DNA of 64,000 nucleotides, from assembly GCA_018398805.1 (NCBI GenBank), contig JAGFBZ010000739.1, positions 896,354 through 960,353 of the forward strand, read 5' to 3'. Source of the stretch: Hirundichthys speculiger (Eukaryota; Chordata; Actinopteri; Beloniformes; Exocoetidae). The notes under the pieces were generated by a model. It did not search any database. It saw only the letters and a program-made list of their open reading frames with translations, and was not told the origin of the DNA. Of the stretch, positions 54,138 to 64,000 are shown in pieces (the stretch's first letter is position 1; each line of letters begins with the position of its first letter). Made by a program: the position numbers and the translations under genes.

Positions 54138-55277
54138 TAGGGCTGGGCAAGTTAACGCGTTATTATCGCATTAACTCATTAATTTATTAATGCCGACATT
54201 TATTTTATCACGCATTAACGCATGTTGCTCACATGCTTTTGTTTTGAAAAGTCTGTTTCTGGCTGCTGCGGAATCAGAAGACAATCGGCAGGTAAACATG
54301 CGGAAAAGCTAAAATAGACATGGAGAACGGTAAAAATCCGTAAACTTTACAGTTCGGGGAGCAACTGAGGTAGCAATATTAACAATTCTGTCTGAAAAAA
54401 AACATTCTAAACTGCAACAAAACTTTTTACGTCATTCCTCCATGTTCCATCAGATCTGCTCCATGTGTTCACTGTCCTGCTGTTCTCTAGCTGGTTACTG
54501 CAGTGCGGCTCCATCTAGTGGCACAGATGTGTAACGACAACAGAAAGTCCAGTCCTCCATTATAAAACTAATTCAGTTCTGTGGCCCGTTTTTTCATTTC
54601 TTATTTTTGATCCAAGTCTAAAATTGAAATATAAAAAAAAACAGGCATTTTTTCCGTTTTTTTGTGTTAGATTAAAAAATAAAAAACGTAATAAAATGTC
54701 ACTTTTTGGGGGGGTATTTTTGATTGACAATTGAAAATGAAAAGAATGAATGATACACGGATTGGTAAAGTTACTGAACTTTAACATGGACATTTTCATT
54801 TTAAAGTTCTCCCAAATGGAGGATTTGACAGAAACAAGGTTATTTGTAACAACTGACAAGTTTAACTCCCTGTTAAAAGTTTCTGCTGTTACCTCAGAAA
54901 TTACCTGTTTTAATGTTCTGATTGTGCTGAGCCACAATCATTTTGTTGGATTTTGTTTGTAGACTTTTTTTTATTTTTTATAAAAACAGGATGACATTAA
55001 TGCCCTGGCAGTGGCAATAAGCTTTACTTTGACATTTTTTAAGATGAGATTTACACTAAATATGTGTTACTGACAAGTGCTGATGTTAAAAGTATTTGAA
55101 CAACAAATGTTATGACACTTTAGTTCATATGGCAGCAGAATATTTAAATAAAAATGCATTTTACACTACTTTTGAATTCATTATTTGATTTTGCGTATAC
55201 AATGCGTTTAATCGTGATTAATCAGGGAAATCATGCGATTAATTGCGATTAAAAATTTAAATCATTGCCCAGCCCTA
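54138..55277 (+). mobile_element. hAT family H2, copy 2 (1140 bp)
   Basis: Ends TAGGGCTGGGCAAG and TTGCCCAGCCCTA, with a perfect 8-bp duplication GAAATAAA (54,130-54,137 and 55,278-55,285). Inverted relative to copies 1 and 3. It retains a BED-finger exon remnant on the plus strand and has no catalytic domain. Confidence 0.92.
54770..54905 (+). pseudogene. Remnant BED-finger exon of hAT H2 copy 2
   Basis: Plus strand: FHFKVLPNGGFDRNKVICNN followed by TGA. The stop is at the codon for the second zinc-binding cysteine, exactly as in copy 1. Confidence 0.7.
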
Positions 55278-55589
55278 GAAATAAACCATGTAGAGGGGTG
55301 AGGGTATGTGTCTTCATATATATATTCTAGTCATCCCAGTCAATTTTCCCACCAGAGGCATCTATTCTGCTTGGCTAAAGATATGCATTGACCATTCTGG
55401 CACTGGACCGTGGCTAAGTTGCGTCCATTTGCACACAGCAGATTGAGCTGCCAGTATACATGTGCAGAATGCTTTGACCCATGACTGTGACAAAGCTCTA
55501 AAAGGGTCATCCTGCATCCTCCGTTCTTGTCAACCACACATCAAGCTTTTCTCGACCACGATATTCATAGATCGACTGATGGAAGGATG

Positions 55590-55938
55590 GAGCGGGAGAT
55601 AGACAGGCGGGTCGGTGCAGCTTCTCCTGTGGTGTGAACTGAATAGACAACTGAGACATAAAGGCGAGGCTCTCTGTTTACCTCCGATCTTTGTTCCAGT
55701 GCTCACCTATGGTCACGGACTGTGGGTAGTGACCGAAAGTTTGAGCAGCTGAAATGAGTTTCTTCCGCAGGGGCGGCTGAAAGTTCAGTCACCCAGGTGA
55801 GACTCAGAGTAGAGCCACTGCTCCTCCACATCAAGAGGAGCCAGATGAGGTGGTTCGGCCATCTGGTCAGAGGTGTTTCAGGCATGTCCAACTGGGAGAA
55901 AACCACGGGGGAGACCCAGGACATGCTGGAGAGATAAT
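55590..55938 (+). pseudogene. RTE-like LINE 3' coding fragment
   Basis: Pieces on the plus strand: 'ctcacctatggtcacggact', 'gtgggtagtgaccgaaag', 'gctgaaatgagtttcttccg', then 'gagtagagccactgctcctc' and translated blocks FGHLVR-like, VFQACPTGRKPRGRPRTCWR. This is the C-terminus of a widespread fish LINE (typically FRACPTGRRPRGRPRTRWRD). Frames are broken. Ends at the MITE copy E at about 55,939. Confidence 0.7.
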
Positions 55939-56445
55939 GGCCCCAATCATAGACTTCCCCTTACCCGTTAACACTAACCCTAACCTCTAAGCTATAGCTA
56001 ACATTAGCTATTGCCACACACTGCATTAGCTAACCACTAATGCAATCTTCTGCTCGCTAAAGCCGCTATCCATTACGCCGACTCCCTTACTCACTTTGTA
56101 GGTGTTGCAATGGGCGTGTCTTTTGCCCTTTCCACAAACTTGGTTTCTTGCAATCACGGGTTTAGGGTTGCGGGTAGGGGGTGGTCTGATCACTCACTAC
56201 CCGCAACCCGTATGTCAGCGCGTACAAGAGCGCATCCAAATGGCATCAATGTGCGTCCACCTGGTCACATGTGGACGTGCACAAACGGCTCTACCTCTCA
56301 AATTAACTTTTGTATAAGAATTGATTTGGCCTCAGTTGAACCCCTGAAAAAATGGCAGAGATCGTCTTAAACGGCTTGATCGCCAGTTAAACCATAGACG
56401 ACCAGAGCGTGTTTACTGGGAGCGCACCAACTATCTGGGACTTTC
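55939..56445 (-). mobile_element. MITE family M, copy E (5'-truncated, inverted)
   Basis: The minus strand ends GGGGAAGTCTATGATTGGGG at 55,939. Reading rightward on plus it matches copies A and D: 'gctaaccactaatgcaatct', 'gcgtccacctggtcacatgt', 'aaccatagacgaccagagcg' and 'ctatctgggactttca' at 56,427-56,442. The rest, including the 5' terminus, is missing. Confidence 0.7.
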
Positions 56446-56763
56446 AAAGAGAAGGGAAAAGAACAAACACAGAACAAATGCTGACTGGGAGGATATCCAG
56501 AGTACGGAGACGTGGTGGAGCGGCAAAACAGGGTCATCAACAGGACGGACCAACAGAGGCTGACGAGACGCTGGTGTTGACGAGCAGGAGAGATGGAACG
56601 AAGAGGGAAGTCAAACTAGAATTTAGCAAAGACAGAGACAGACTTTCAAAGTATCAGTAAAGTAAAGTCAGGCAGTAAACTTAACAGCAACCAAAAGGGC
56701 ACAAGGAGCACAAGAAAATGAGAGAAAAATCAGGAGAACAAAAAAAAAAGCAAGATTATAATG
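56446..56763. other. No recognised gene
   Basis: Purine-rich DNA with no motif and no transposon ends that I recognise. Confidence 0.4.
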
Positions 56764-57109
56764 GTTATATTTAGGGCTGGGCAACGATTAATATTTTTAA
56801 TCGCGATTAATCGCGTGATTTCTCTGATTAATCGCATTGCATACAGAAAATCAAATAATGAATTCAAAAGTAGTGAAAAGTGCATTTTCATTTAAATGTT
56901 TTACTGCCATATGAACTAAATTGTCATAACATTTGTTGTTCAAACACTTTTAACATCAGCACTTGTCAGTAACACATATTTAGTGGAAATCTCATCTAAA
57001 AAAAAAAAAGTCAAATAAAATAAAGCTTATTGCCACTGCCAGGGCATTAATGTCATCCTGTTTTTTTATGACAAATAAAAAAAAGTCTACTAACAAAGTC
57101 CTGAGCCAC

Positions 57110-57240
57110 AATCAAACATTAAAACAGGAAATTTCTGAGGTAACAGCAGAAACTTTTAACGGGGAGTTCAACTTGGCAGTTGTTACAAATAACCTTGTTT
57201 CTGTCAAATCCTCCGTCTGGCAGACGATCAAAATTACAAA
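57110..57240 (-). pseudogene. Remnant BED-finger exon of hAT H2 copy 3
   Basis: Minus strand ends VICNNCQVELPVKSF: here both cysteines of the finger (C-x2-C) are intact, unlike in copies 1 and 2. The part encoding FKVLPDG upstream is disturbed. Confidence 0.65.
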
Positions 57241-57586
57241 ATGAAAAAAACAGGCTATGGGACAGAATTTGTTTTTAATACTTAATTGTCCAGTTTAATG
57301 ACCCTGAAATGGCTTTGTGTGCAGCAGTTCAGGTATCATGGCGGCGCTGGAATCACATACTATAATATTTTCATTATTGTGGAGATCTGAATGAAAACTC
57401 AGCTCATATATAGATGATCCAAAGCCTCTCCAGATCTGCGTCTGACATCAGTCTTTTTCTCTCAGATCATGGATGAGCACAGAATCTCCTGAGGCTCATT
57501 TCCGAGCATCGCCCATCCGTTGCTTAATAAGTCCTTGATCAAACTACCGTATTGACCCAAATTTAGGACGACATTATAATCTAGAA

Positions 57587-58406
57587 CGGTGGTTCTCAAG
57601 TGGTGGGTCGTGACCCAAAAGTAGGTCGCAGACCCGTTTTCAGTGGGTCGTGGGCCTTTGCCTGGGGAAGGAAATGCTATAAAAAATAATAAATAAATAA
57701 AAAAAGCATGTCATTCATACTCCTTAACAGTAGGTGGCGATAATGTCCTGTAATGCGAGTTGAGACCCACCAGTTCACACCATAGAAGAAGACCTGCAAA
57801 GTTTGTTTCCATATGTTGAGCAGGTGAAACACAGATACAACAAAGAATATATGAGATATGGATTTTCTTATCTTGAAGACAAAGGTCAGTGAGTGGTTAT
57901 TCAACTAAAACTATATATTTTGAGTTCTTTTTGAAACTACTGCTCAGTTGTCGCACTGTTTTATTTCATGTTTGTGCATAAAAGCACTGTTGAGTCTTAA
58001 AAATGGCTGTTACTGAAATGTTGTGTTTGTTATGTCAGCTTTATGATTAATGCTTAAATAAGTGACTAGATAGTTTTAATAGTAAATTGTTATTTATTCA
58101 GGAAGTGGATACTCAGCAAATGCTACATGTTTGAGTTATTTTTGAAACTACTGCTCAGTGGTTGCACTTTATTATTTCATGTTTGTGCATGTTGAGTCTG
58201 TTAAAAAAGGCTGAAGTGTTTTGGATTTAATTAAAATGCAGCTAATTGAGCATCAAAGGGAATATTTCCCACTTGAAGTCATTTTGGTTTTTGCTGTTTT
58301 GGTTCTTCAATAAATTTGAGAAGTTGGAAATTTTCCTTGATTTGGGTCGCGGCTTGTCATTAAGGGGGATGGTGGGTCCTGAAGCCAGACCAGTTGAGAA
58401 CCACTG
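57587..58406. mobile_element. Nested hAT MITE, 820 bp
   Basis: Ends CGGTGGTTCTCAA and the inverse of CAGTGGTTCTCAA (one mismatch over 13), flanked by the perfect 8-bp duplication ATCTAGAA (57,579-57,586 and 58,407-58,414). Inside, a roughly 60-bp segment around 'gaaactactgctcagt' occurs twice, about 210 bp apart (57,919 and 58,130). No transposase. Confidence 0.95.
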
Positions 58407-58899
58407 ATCTAGAAGACATATTCTCAAAAATGGGGGTCATTTTATAATAAAGAATAGACTTTCTGTCGTCATTACACATCGGTGCCACTAGATGGAGCCG
58501 TACTAAAGTAACCAGCTAGAGAACAGCACGACAGTAAACGCATGGACTAGGATCTGATGTAAAATGGAGGAATGACGCGATCGTCTTGAACAAAGGGGGT
58601 TAAAAGTTTTGTTGCAATCCAGAATTTTTTTTTTCAAACAGAATTGTTAGTATTGCTTCCTGAGTTGCTACCCGAACTGTAAAGTACACAAATTTTTATC
58701 GTTCTCCCTGTCTGTTTTAGCTTTCTGCATGTTTTTAAGTCAATTCTTTATCTGGCTCCGCAGCAGCCAGTAACAGACTTTTCAAAACAAAAGCATGTGA
58801 GCAACATGCGTTAACGCGCGATAAAATAAATGTCGGCGTTAATATATCAATGCGTTAACGCGATAATAATGCGTTAACTTGCCCAGCCCTAGTTATATT

Positions 58900-60529
58900 A
58901 CAGAGCTACGTGCGAGGAAGAGTTCTTCCTTTGCCACCTTCTGCCAGCTCGAACTACAGCAGAAGAAGCGTCTGAATAACTGAATTCAGGAGTTCATTTT
59001 AGTTGAAGTTGCTTGTGTCGGATGTGTAGTTGCAGAAAGCCAAGCGGCCTGATGTTTGGACAGTGACTTTAAAAGCAGAAACCCCGTTTTTATCCACTCA
59101 GAGAAGCGCACAGTGTCGTTTCAGTGTCGTTTTGTTCATTGGGTGTTGTTTCAGTGCTTTGGTTTAGTCTGCTTCCAGTTTAGCTGTATCACTCGGGAGG
59201 AGAAATTGTTGGTTATTAAAAAAACAAACCAAAAAAATAAAAGACATGACATGACATGACACGCCACTGTTGTCTGTGTCAGACTGTAGAAGCGGCGGAT
59301 GTCACGCTGGAGCGTCTGCTCTTTAGATCAAAATCAGTGAGATCCCTCTGCAGCCTGCAAAACACGAGCTGATGCAGCTATCAGGTGGAGTTTCGTTGGA
59401 ACTCAGAGTTGAAATCAAACAGGACCACGAGGGATTTCAAAATGAGATGTTGACGGCGTCAGATTATATAGAATTACTGCAGTCATGGGATCGATTTCTC
59501 CCAGACACAAATAGCTTAATCGTTTACATCATTTGCTCAGCGCCGAGAGACAGTATTGATCAGCGTGAAGGTATTTATCTGGAGCCGTTTCGCGAAGTCG
59601 CAGCTTACTGGGCTCCTCGGATCGGCTCTCGCCTCGGTTCATATCTACAAATATGAAGAGGTTGAAGAAGTTGAATACGGGATAACTTCAAGTGAATGTT
59701 TTGTGAAGCTGTCTGATCCACAGATGGAGCATCTTTAAATAACACCTGTCGAGCTCTGTGTGATGAAAGTCAAACTGCAGTCTGTCCTCGTCCCTCTGTT
59801 TGCAGGAAGGCCCAAGAGTTTCAAAGTTACGGACAAATAATATATACAAATGTTGAACGTGTAGGTGGTTCAAGATTAAAAAATATGGAACAGAGATAAA
59901 TGGATTGGACCTAATTACTCGACACTATATTGTATCTCAACATAAACGTTTGCCAGTTTCAGCGTCTAACCTTTAAATATTGACACTCTGTAGGTGCATG
60001 TGGCAGAGCGGTCGCATCAACTGCATCGGGACTGCAGCACGAGTCTGGGGAAATGAGTTTTCACCAGCTTGTCCTTTTGTAAAAATGGATTGTTTCCCCG
60101 GAAAGAGGGAGCTTGTCTGCTATTGACGGCGCCGCCTTCAGAAGAAAGCTGAAGTGTTGTGACCACTGCGGGCATCAAGATTAAGAGGACGCGGCCCCGA
60201 GGTCAAATAAGATCAGAGATCAGCTTTGATTCGAGTGGCGGCTGTGGAGCTCAGGAGTCTCATGATCAAAGCAGTACGATTCCGACGGGAGCGTCATCAG
60301 GTCACGGCAGAAAAACGTAACGATGAGCAAACAGAATGGGCTGAGTTTCGGTATATTGTGAATTTTGAGTGGATCTCATTTACTGCAAAAGTAGTAACAT
60401 TTTCAGTCTGGGGTTTCTTTTGCTGTAAAGACTGAAGATTTTAATGATATAAAATAAAGTAAAGGAGCAACTGCTGTGCTGGAGATTTAGAGCCACCAGT
60501 GACGGAAATTTAAGGCCTTGAGAAAGAAA
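58900..60529. other. No recognised gene; one 94-codon open frame
   Basis: The frame 59,372-59,656 (MQLSGGVSLELRVEIKQDHE ...) looks somewhat protein-like but has no domain I know, no splice context and no neighbours to support it. Confidence 0.35.
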
Positions 60530-60532
60530 CCT

Positions 60533-61738
60533 ACTGTATTGGCCTGAATATAGGACGACTCTGATTATAGACCTTTTCGGGCCACACGGAAGTACCCCGT
60601 TCGCCATTGGCGTACTGTGCCACAGAGCGACACTTTCACCGGCTCGCAGATTAACCAGTGTTTTTCTCTTTCTACAAATATGTATTTTTATAATGTCAGT
60701 AAATAATTTCCGTCAAAACAATGTGAAATTTCAAACATGGAAGTATGAAATACAATTTAATGTTTGCAATACAATTTTGGACAACCAAGAAGTTAGGAAA
60801 CTGGGTGAAAAATATCAACAGAAAGGACTTTGTTCCAAATGAATACAGCCGGGTGAGTTTTCGTTAACATTCAGTCTCATACTACTCATACTCTCACTGA
60901 GAGTCCCGGACGATTCTGGCCGAAAGAACAGCAGTATGAGGCTACTGTAGCCCTCGGCACTAGCACAAGCAAGAATTGAATTAATGATTAGGAAATGATA
61001 AAATAATTAAATATAACATTAACACACCTAATTTACCGCTAGCGTTAGTACAGTAGCATAATCTTTATGGCTTGTTGATTAGTTAAGCCGCGTTGCACGT
61101 TCACAGTTTTTATTTTGATTATCGGAATAGATCATGCTATTTTTAACCAATCATTAAAAACAGGAAAACTACCTTCATCTGTAACTGAGGCCACTGCCTA
61201 CATCATCAATCCAAGACATTCTGTGTTATCCGTAACAAATGCTCTGCTGTGTTTGGGTTAGTTAAGTCCAGTTATGCTGGGACTAGGGGGCGCATTCCAC
61301 AATTTTTAAAGTCAAAGGTATTATTTCTCAAATATCATTTTGGGAAAAAAAATATGTTAAAGACAATAAGGTTATTCATAATACAACTTTTTATTGTACA
61401 ATTATGATAGAAAAACTCACACAGAGATAACATTCTGCTGTATTGTTAAACATTTTAATGATTTAATTTTTTTTAGGAAGTATAGTACCGTATTTAAGGT
61501 AAGGGACATGTCAGATTTCCATGTTATTAAAGATCAAGGTACAATACTATTTAATAAACTGATATTTATTATGTCAATAAACATCAGATCACGCTCGCAT
61601 GCATCACTGTGATGCTCATTCACTTCCTGGTAACTGCGGTGCGGCTCCATCTAGTGGCGCAGACGTGTAACTACAATAGAAAAGTGTAGTCCTCGATTAT
61701 AAGACGATCCGATTTTTGAGAATATGATTTGTAGAATA
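60533..61738. mobile_element. Possible DNA element with GAATATAGGACGAC-type ends
   Basis: 'tgtattggcctgaatatagg' followed by 'acgactctgattatag' at the left, and 'cctcgattataagacgatcc' followed by 'gatttttgaga' at the right, look like an inverted end pair. The 'ggctccatctagtggcgcag' segment near the right end also occurs inside the three H2 hAT copies. The boundaries are approximate and a target duplication was not found. Confidence 0.35.
60780..60852 (+). pseudogene. THAP-domain-like half-exon
   Basis: Plus strand: KKLGNWVKNINRKDFVPNEY SRV-like sequence, ending at a GTGAGT donor at 60,853. THAP fingers carry a conserved W and a following FxP and YSR before the C...HF part. These appear in the right order. 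The zinc-binding cysteines upstream are not visible. This could be a P-element-type transposase remnant; I am not sure. Confidence 0.35.
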
Positions 61739-63034
61739 AAATATTGTCGGTAATTAACATAGTATTGTAATTTTACAAGGGAAATTTACAATAAACTAAT
61801 GTTTAGAACCAATATGTTAAAAATTAGTAACGATATAAGAACAAGGCTCATCTTGTTAAGTTTAAGATTCATTTCAGTTCAGTTTAGGGATGACAAATAA
61901 AAGAATAGTTATTATACAGTACGTGTCTGGACCTGGATTATTGTTTCTGAGTAATGCTTGTTTTTTGGCCCACAACTTGAACTTGCCCACAATTAATTAC
62001 TTTAAACCTTAAACGTATACGCCCCACTCATTAAGCCGGTTCCCTCTGATGACATGGACGACCAGCAGAGAAACATCAAACACTGAACATCACGACATGG
62101 TGCTTCCAGCTGCTGGGTTCATGTCATCGGTCATTATTGGGACATTATTGATTTGGGTTTTAATTGAAAAGACCGACTCAGTATTATTATTATTATTTTA
62201 AATATGAAATATTGTGAAGTTCTGCTGGATTCTGTGATGTCTGTCTGAATTTGTACAGGTGTTTTTTTTCTTTTTTTTTTCTTTTAAAGTTGCTCAACTC
62301 CTCTGTCTATTCTCGTATCTGTTCATACTCAAGCTTCTTGTTTTATTAGTGCGCGTCTGCCGAGGTCACAGCCGTTTCTGCCCATTAGCACTGAGGAAAA
62401 ATGCTGCATTAAGGTGCCACTTGTGGTGAAAATCTGCAAAGGCTGTGAAATTTCAACTTTCTTAATGTGTAAAACAGATTAATTCTGCAACCCCTGCACA
62501 GCGGCGACGGCGGAAAGGATTTAGCGGCAGAGCACTCAGTGCGTAGCGCCGTGCTTTAACAGCAAATAAACATTTTACTTCCCATAAATTGTCACTCACA
62601 TCAGTTTATTGTGTCTCAGGCGGTTTTCTTCAGGTTCTGTTGCACGTCGCGTCACTGTTTTTTTTTTCAGTGTCATTCATCACGTCTTCCCAGATACCTA
62701 ATCATCTCCTGAGCGCTGGATGACGCGGAGTCATTTTTTAATACGCAGAACGCCTATTAGTTTGATTAAAGCTGCAGTCTCTGGCACCTGGTGGAGAAAA
62801 AAGTACAGACAAAGACAAACTCCTGAGGCTCATTTCTTTACTGAAACAAAATAAGAAATGAAAAAATCCAGCAAAGGCTTCAGGTCACCCAATGTTCTCG
62901 TTAACAGCAGCGTACCACCTGCATATGTGAGCGCAAGATTTATAAGCATAGTGTGAATTACGGGGGGAATTACAACTTCGATCCCCCTAAAGAAGGGACA
63001 AACTGTCATTTTTTTCATCTCTAGAAAATGTTAT
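61739..63034. other. Single-copy-looking region without recognised genes
   Basis: AT-rich, with T runs near 62,265 and 62,660. Frames stay below 63 codons. Confidence 0.4.
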
Positions 63035-63055
63035 CCCCCCCCCCCCCCCCCCCCC
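63035..63055. repeat. C21 homopolymer
   Basis: An uninterrupted run of 21 C. Confidence 0.9.
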
Positions 63056-63586
63056 AATTGTCATTGTATAATTCGCACTCTGTTTATAACTTACATTTGA
63101 ACTCCAAGGAAAGATGCAGCGGTTTACTTACTCTCCAGCCAGCAGCTCTTGTAGACTAGCTGGACTATCTGGAGGAAAACCATGCTGCTGGAACGCATGT
63201 GATGCTTTTGAAATGTGATTTGATCTTCACCCAAGTCAATCGGACAAAGCGAATGTGATTGAGATGGAAATACGTAGTTAGAATCGATATTGTCTTTAAA
63301 AAACACCCAGCAAACATTTACAGTGCTGAAGGTAAAAGTGAGTGAATTCACAGATCAGTTAACTTTTTATGAAAGTTAATTGGGGCAACTCAACTGCTGA
63401 TATGACTTGAAAGGGAGCAGGACTCGCATTCATCCAGGGCTTTGAAGATCCTTCTGTCACCCATGACTTCCTCCAGTTATCCCAGTAGAAGAAGGCGGGA
63501 TCACCACTCGCCGCAGTCAGTGCCGAATAGACGGGAAGGTAGTTGTGAGGTTTGGCATGTCGATATTCGTCCCCATCGTGTCTTTA
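63056..63586. other. No recognised gene
   Basis: Mixed sequence. Nothing recognised. Confidence 0.4.
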
Positions 63587-64000
63587 AGCCTGATTTATAT
63601 TCGGACGTCAGGTCATCAGCGTCACATATGCAGACAACGCAGAGATGCCCCCCCCTCACCCTCCGCAGACACTCCGGGGCACCTACCCAAAACTGTAGGT
63701 GACCGCAGACAGTGCCGCAAAGAGTGTCGCAAAGAGGAGAGAAAGGAAGCCTCTGATTGGTCAATTCTACATCGGCGTAGAAAAGACAGCGTCATCAAAG
63801 AAATGAGGAAGTACCCACATCTGTACGATTCTTGTTCTCCACACTACAAAGACAGCACATATTCTAGTAATTCATGGAGGGAGATAGCGATGAATGTGGG
63901 TCTAGATACGGCCGAGACGGTGAGGAAGTGGAAAAACGCAAGAGATAAATTTAGTAAGTTTAGCTAGTCCGCGATTGTCCCTCTTGCGTTGTGGCGTGGA
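63587..64000 (+). mobile_element. PIF/Harbinger-type element, left part (runs off the window)
   Basis: Starts near GCCTGATTTATATTCGGACG, which resembles the ends of fish Harbinger elements from memory (GCCTGATTTATACTTC type). A MADF-domain gene follows. The right end and the transposase would lie beyond 64,000, if they exist. Confidence 0.55.
63780..63967 (+). pseudogene. MADF/Myb-SANT-like protein gene of a PIF/Harbinger element, apparently stopped early
   Basis: The frame encodes KDSVIKEMRKYPHLYDSCSP, HYKDSTYSSNSWREIAMNVG, LDTAETVRKWKNARDKFSKF and then a stop at 63,965. I...V.KYP.LYD......Y.D.....WxEIA..LG.....V..KWKNLRDxF is the MADF fold, a DNA-binding module. PIF/Harbinger elements of fish encode such a protein next to the DDE transposase. 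The upstream residues (from 63,545 in this frame, with a GTG start) look noncoding and the true start is not clear. Family members continue after RDxF with a linker and a C-terminal BESS-like part, so the stop here looks premature, or it could mark an exon end. Confidence 0.7.

Larger units (their letters stand above)
56772..58891 (-). mobile_element. hAT family H2, copy 3 (2120 bp) with nested insertions
   Basis: Ends TAGGGCTGGGCAACG and TTGCCCAGCCCTA with the perfect 8-bp duplication GTTATATT (56,764-56,771 and 58,892-58,899). The minus strand has a BED-finger remnant (57,110-57,240). The middle holds extra sequence (about 57,290-58,440), which includes another hAT element at 57,587. Confidence 0.92.

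Noticed and set aside
59372..59656. 94-codon frame as an exon of a host gene
   Set aside because: Somewhat protein-like, but no domain, splice site or partner exon supports it.
1..64000. CRISPR array, bacterial operon or phage system
   Set aside because: There are no regularly spaced direct repeats with unique spacers, no dense coding and no ribosome-binding sites. All signs point to vertebrate noncoding DNA.

Overview
The window looks like intergenic, repeat-rich DNA from a ray-finned fish, most likely a teleost. That reading rests on the mobile-element complement, recognised from memory of family sequences: Tc1/mariner, many hAT elements, a PIF/Harbinger-type gene, L2/CR1-like and RTE-like LINE fragments, LTR pieces, and long A, T, G, C and TA runs. 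I recognise no intact host protein-coding gene on either strand. Most open frames are short and explained by chance or by transposon remnants.

Layout. 1-10,000: a pogo/Tigger-like MITE, a hAT transposase start next to an L2 LINE 3' end, an LTR with primer-binding site, a tRNA-Arg(ACG)-like gene with a perfect 30-bp internal duplication, RTE-like LINE pieces, a hAT 3' end cut by an L2 tail, and a Tc1-type MITE. 10,000-17,000: a Tc1/mariner MITE (a second, inverted copy lies at 46 kb), a full-length but dead Tc1-like element, and a hAT MITE inside another hAT element, each with a perfect 8-bp target duplication. 17,000-30,000: a long low-repeat stretch, a second copy of that hAT carrying a solo LTR, a BED-finger hAT remnant, a Tc1 element with a five-fold 53-bp repeat across its start codon, and a 702-bp foldback element. 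30,000-46,000: LINE endonuclease and reverse-transcriptase pieces and four copies of a GC-rich MITE family with 3-bp target duplications; one copy holds a hAT transposase C-terminal fragment. 46,000-64,000: three related hAT copies (one hosting a further hAT), a fifth GC-rich MITE, more LINE and Tc1 fragments, a THAP-like half-exon, and a MADF-domain gene of a PIF/Harbinger element running off the right edge.

The story of the window is layered insertion. Exact target duplications date several events relative to one another. All transposase and reverse-transcriptase genes are partial or broken, so the elements here would need enzymes supplied from elsewhere. Single-copy stretches (about 17.8-20.5, 26.4-28.2, 41.5-43.8 and 61.8-63.4 kb) have no recognisable gene. 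They could hold regulatory DNA, but a single sequence cannot show that.
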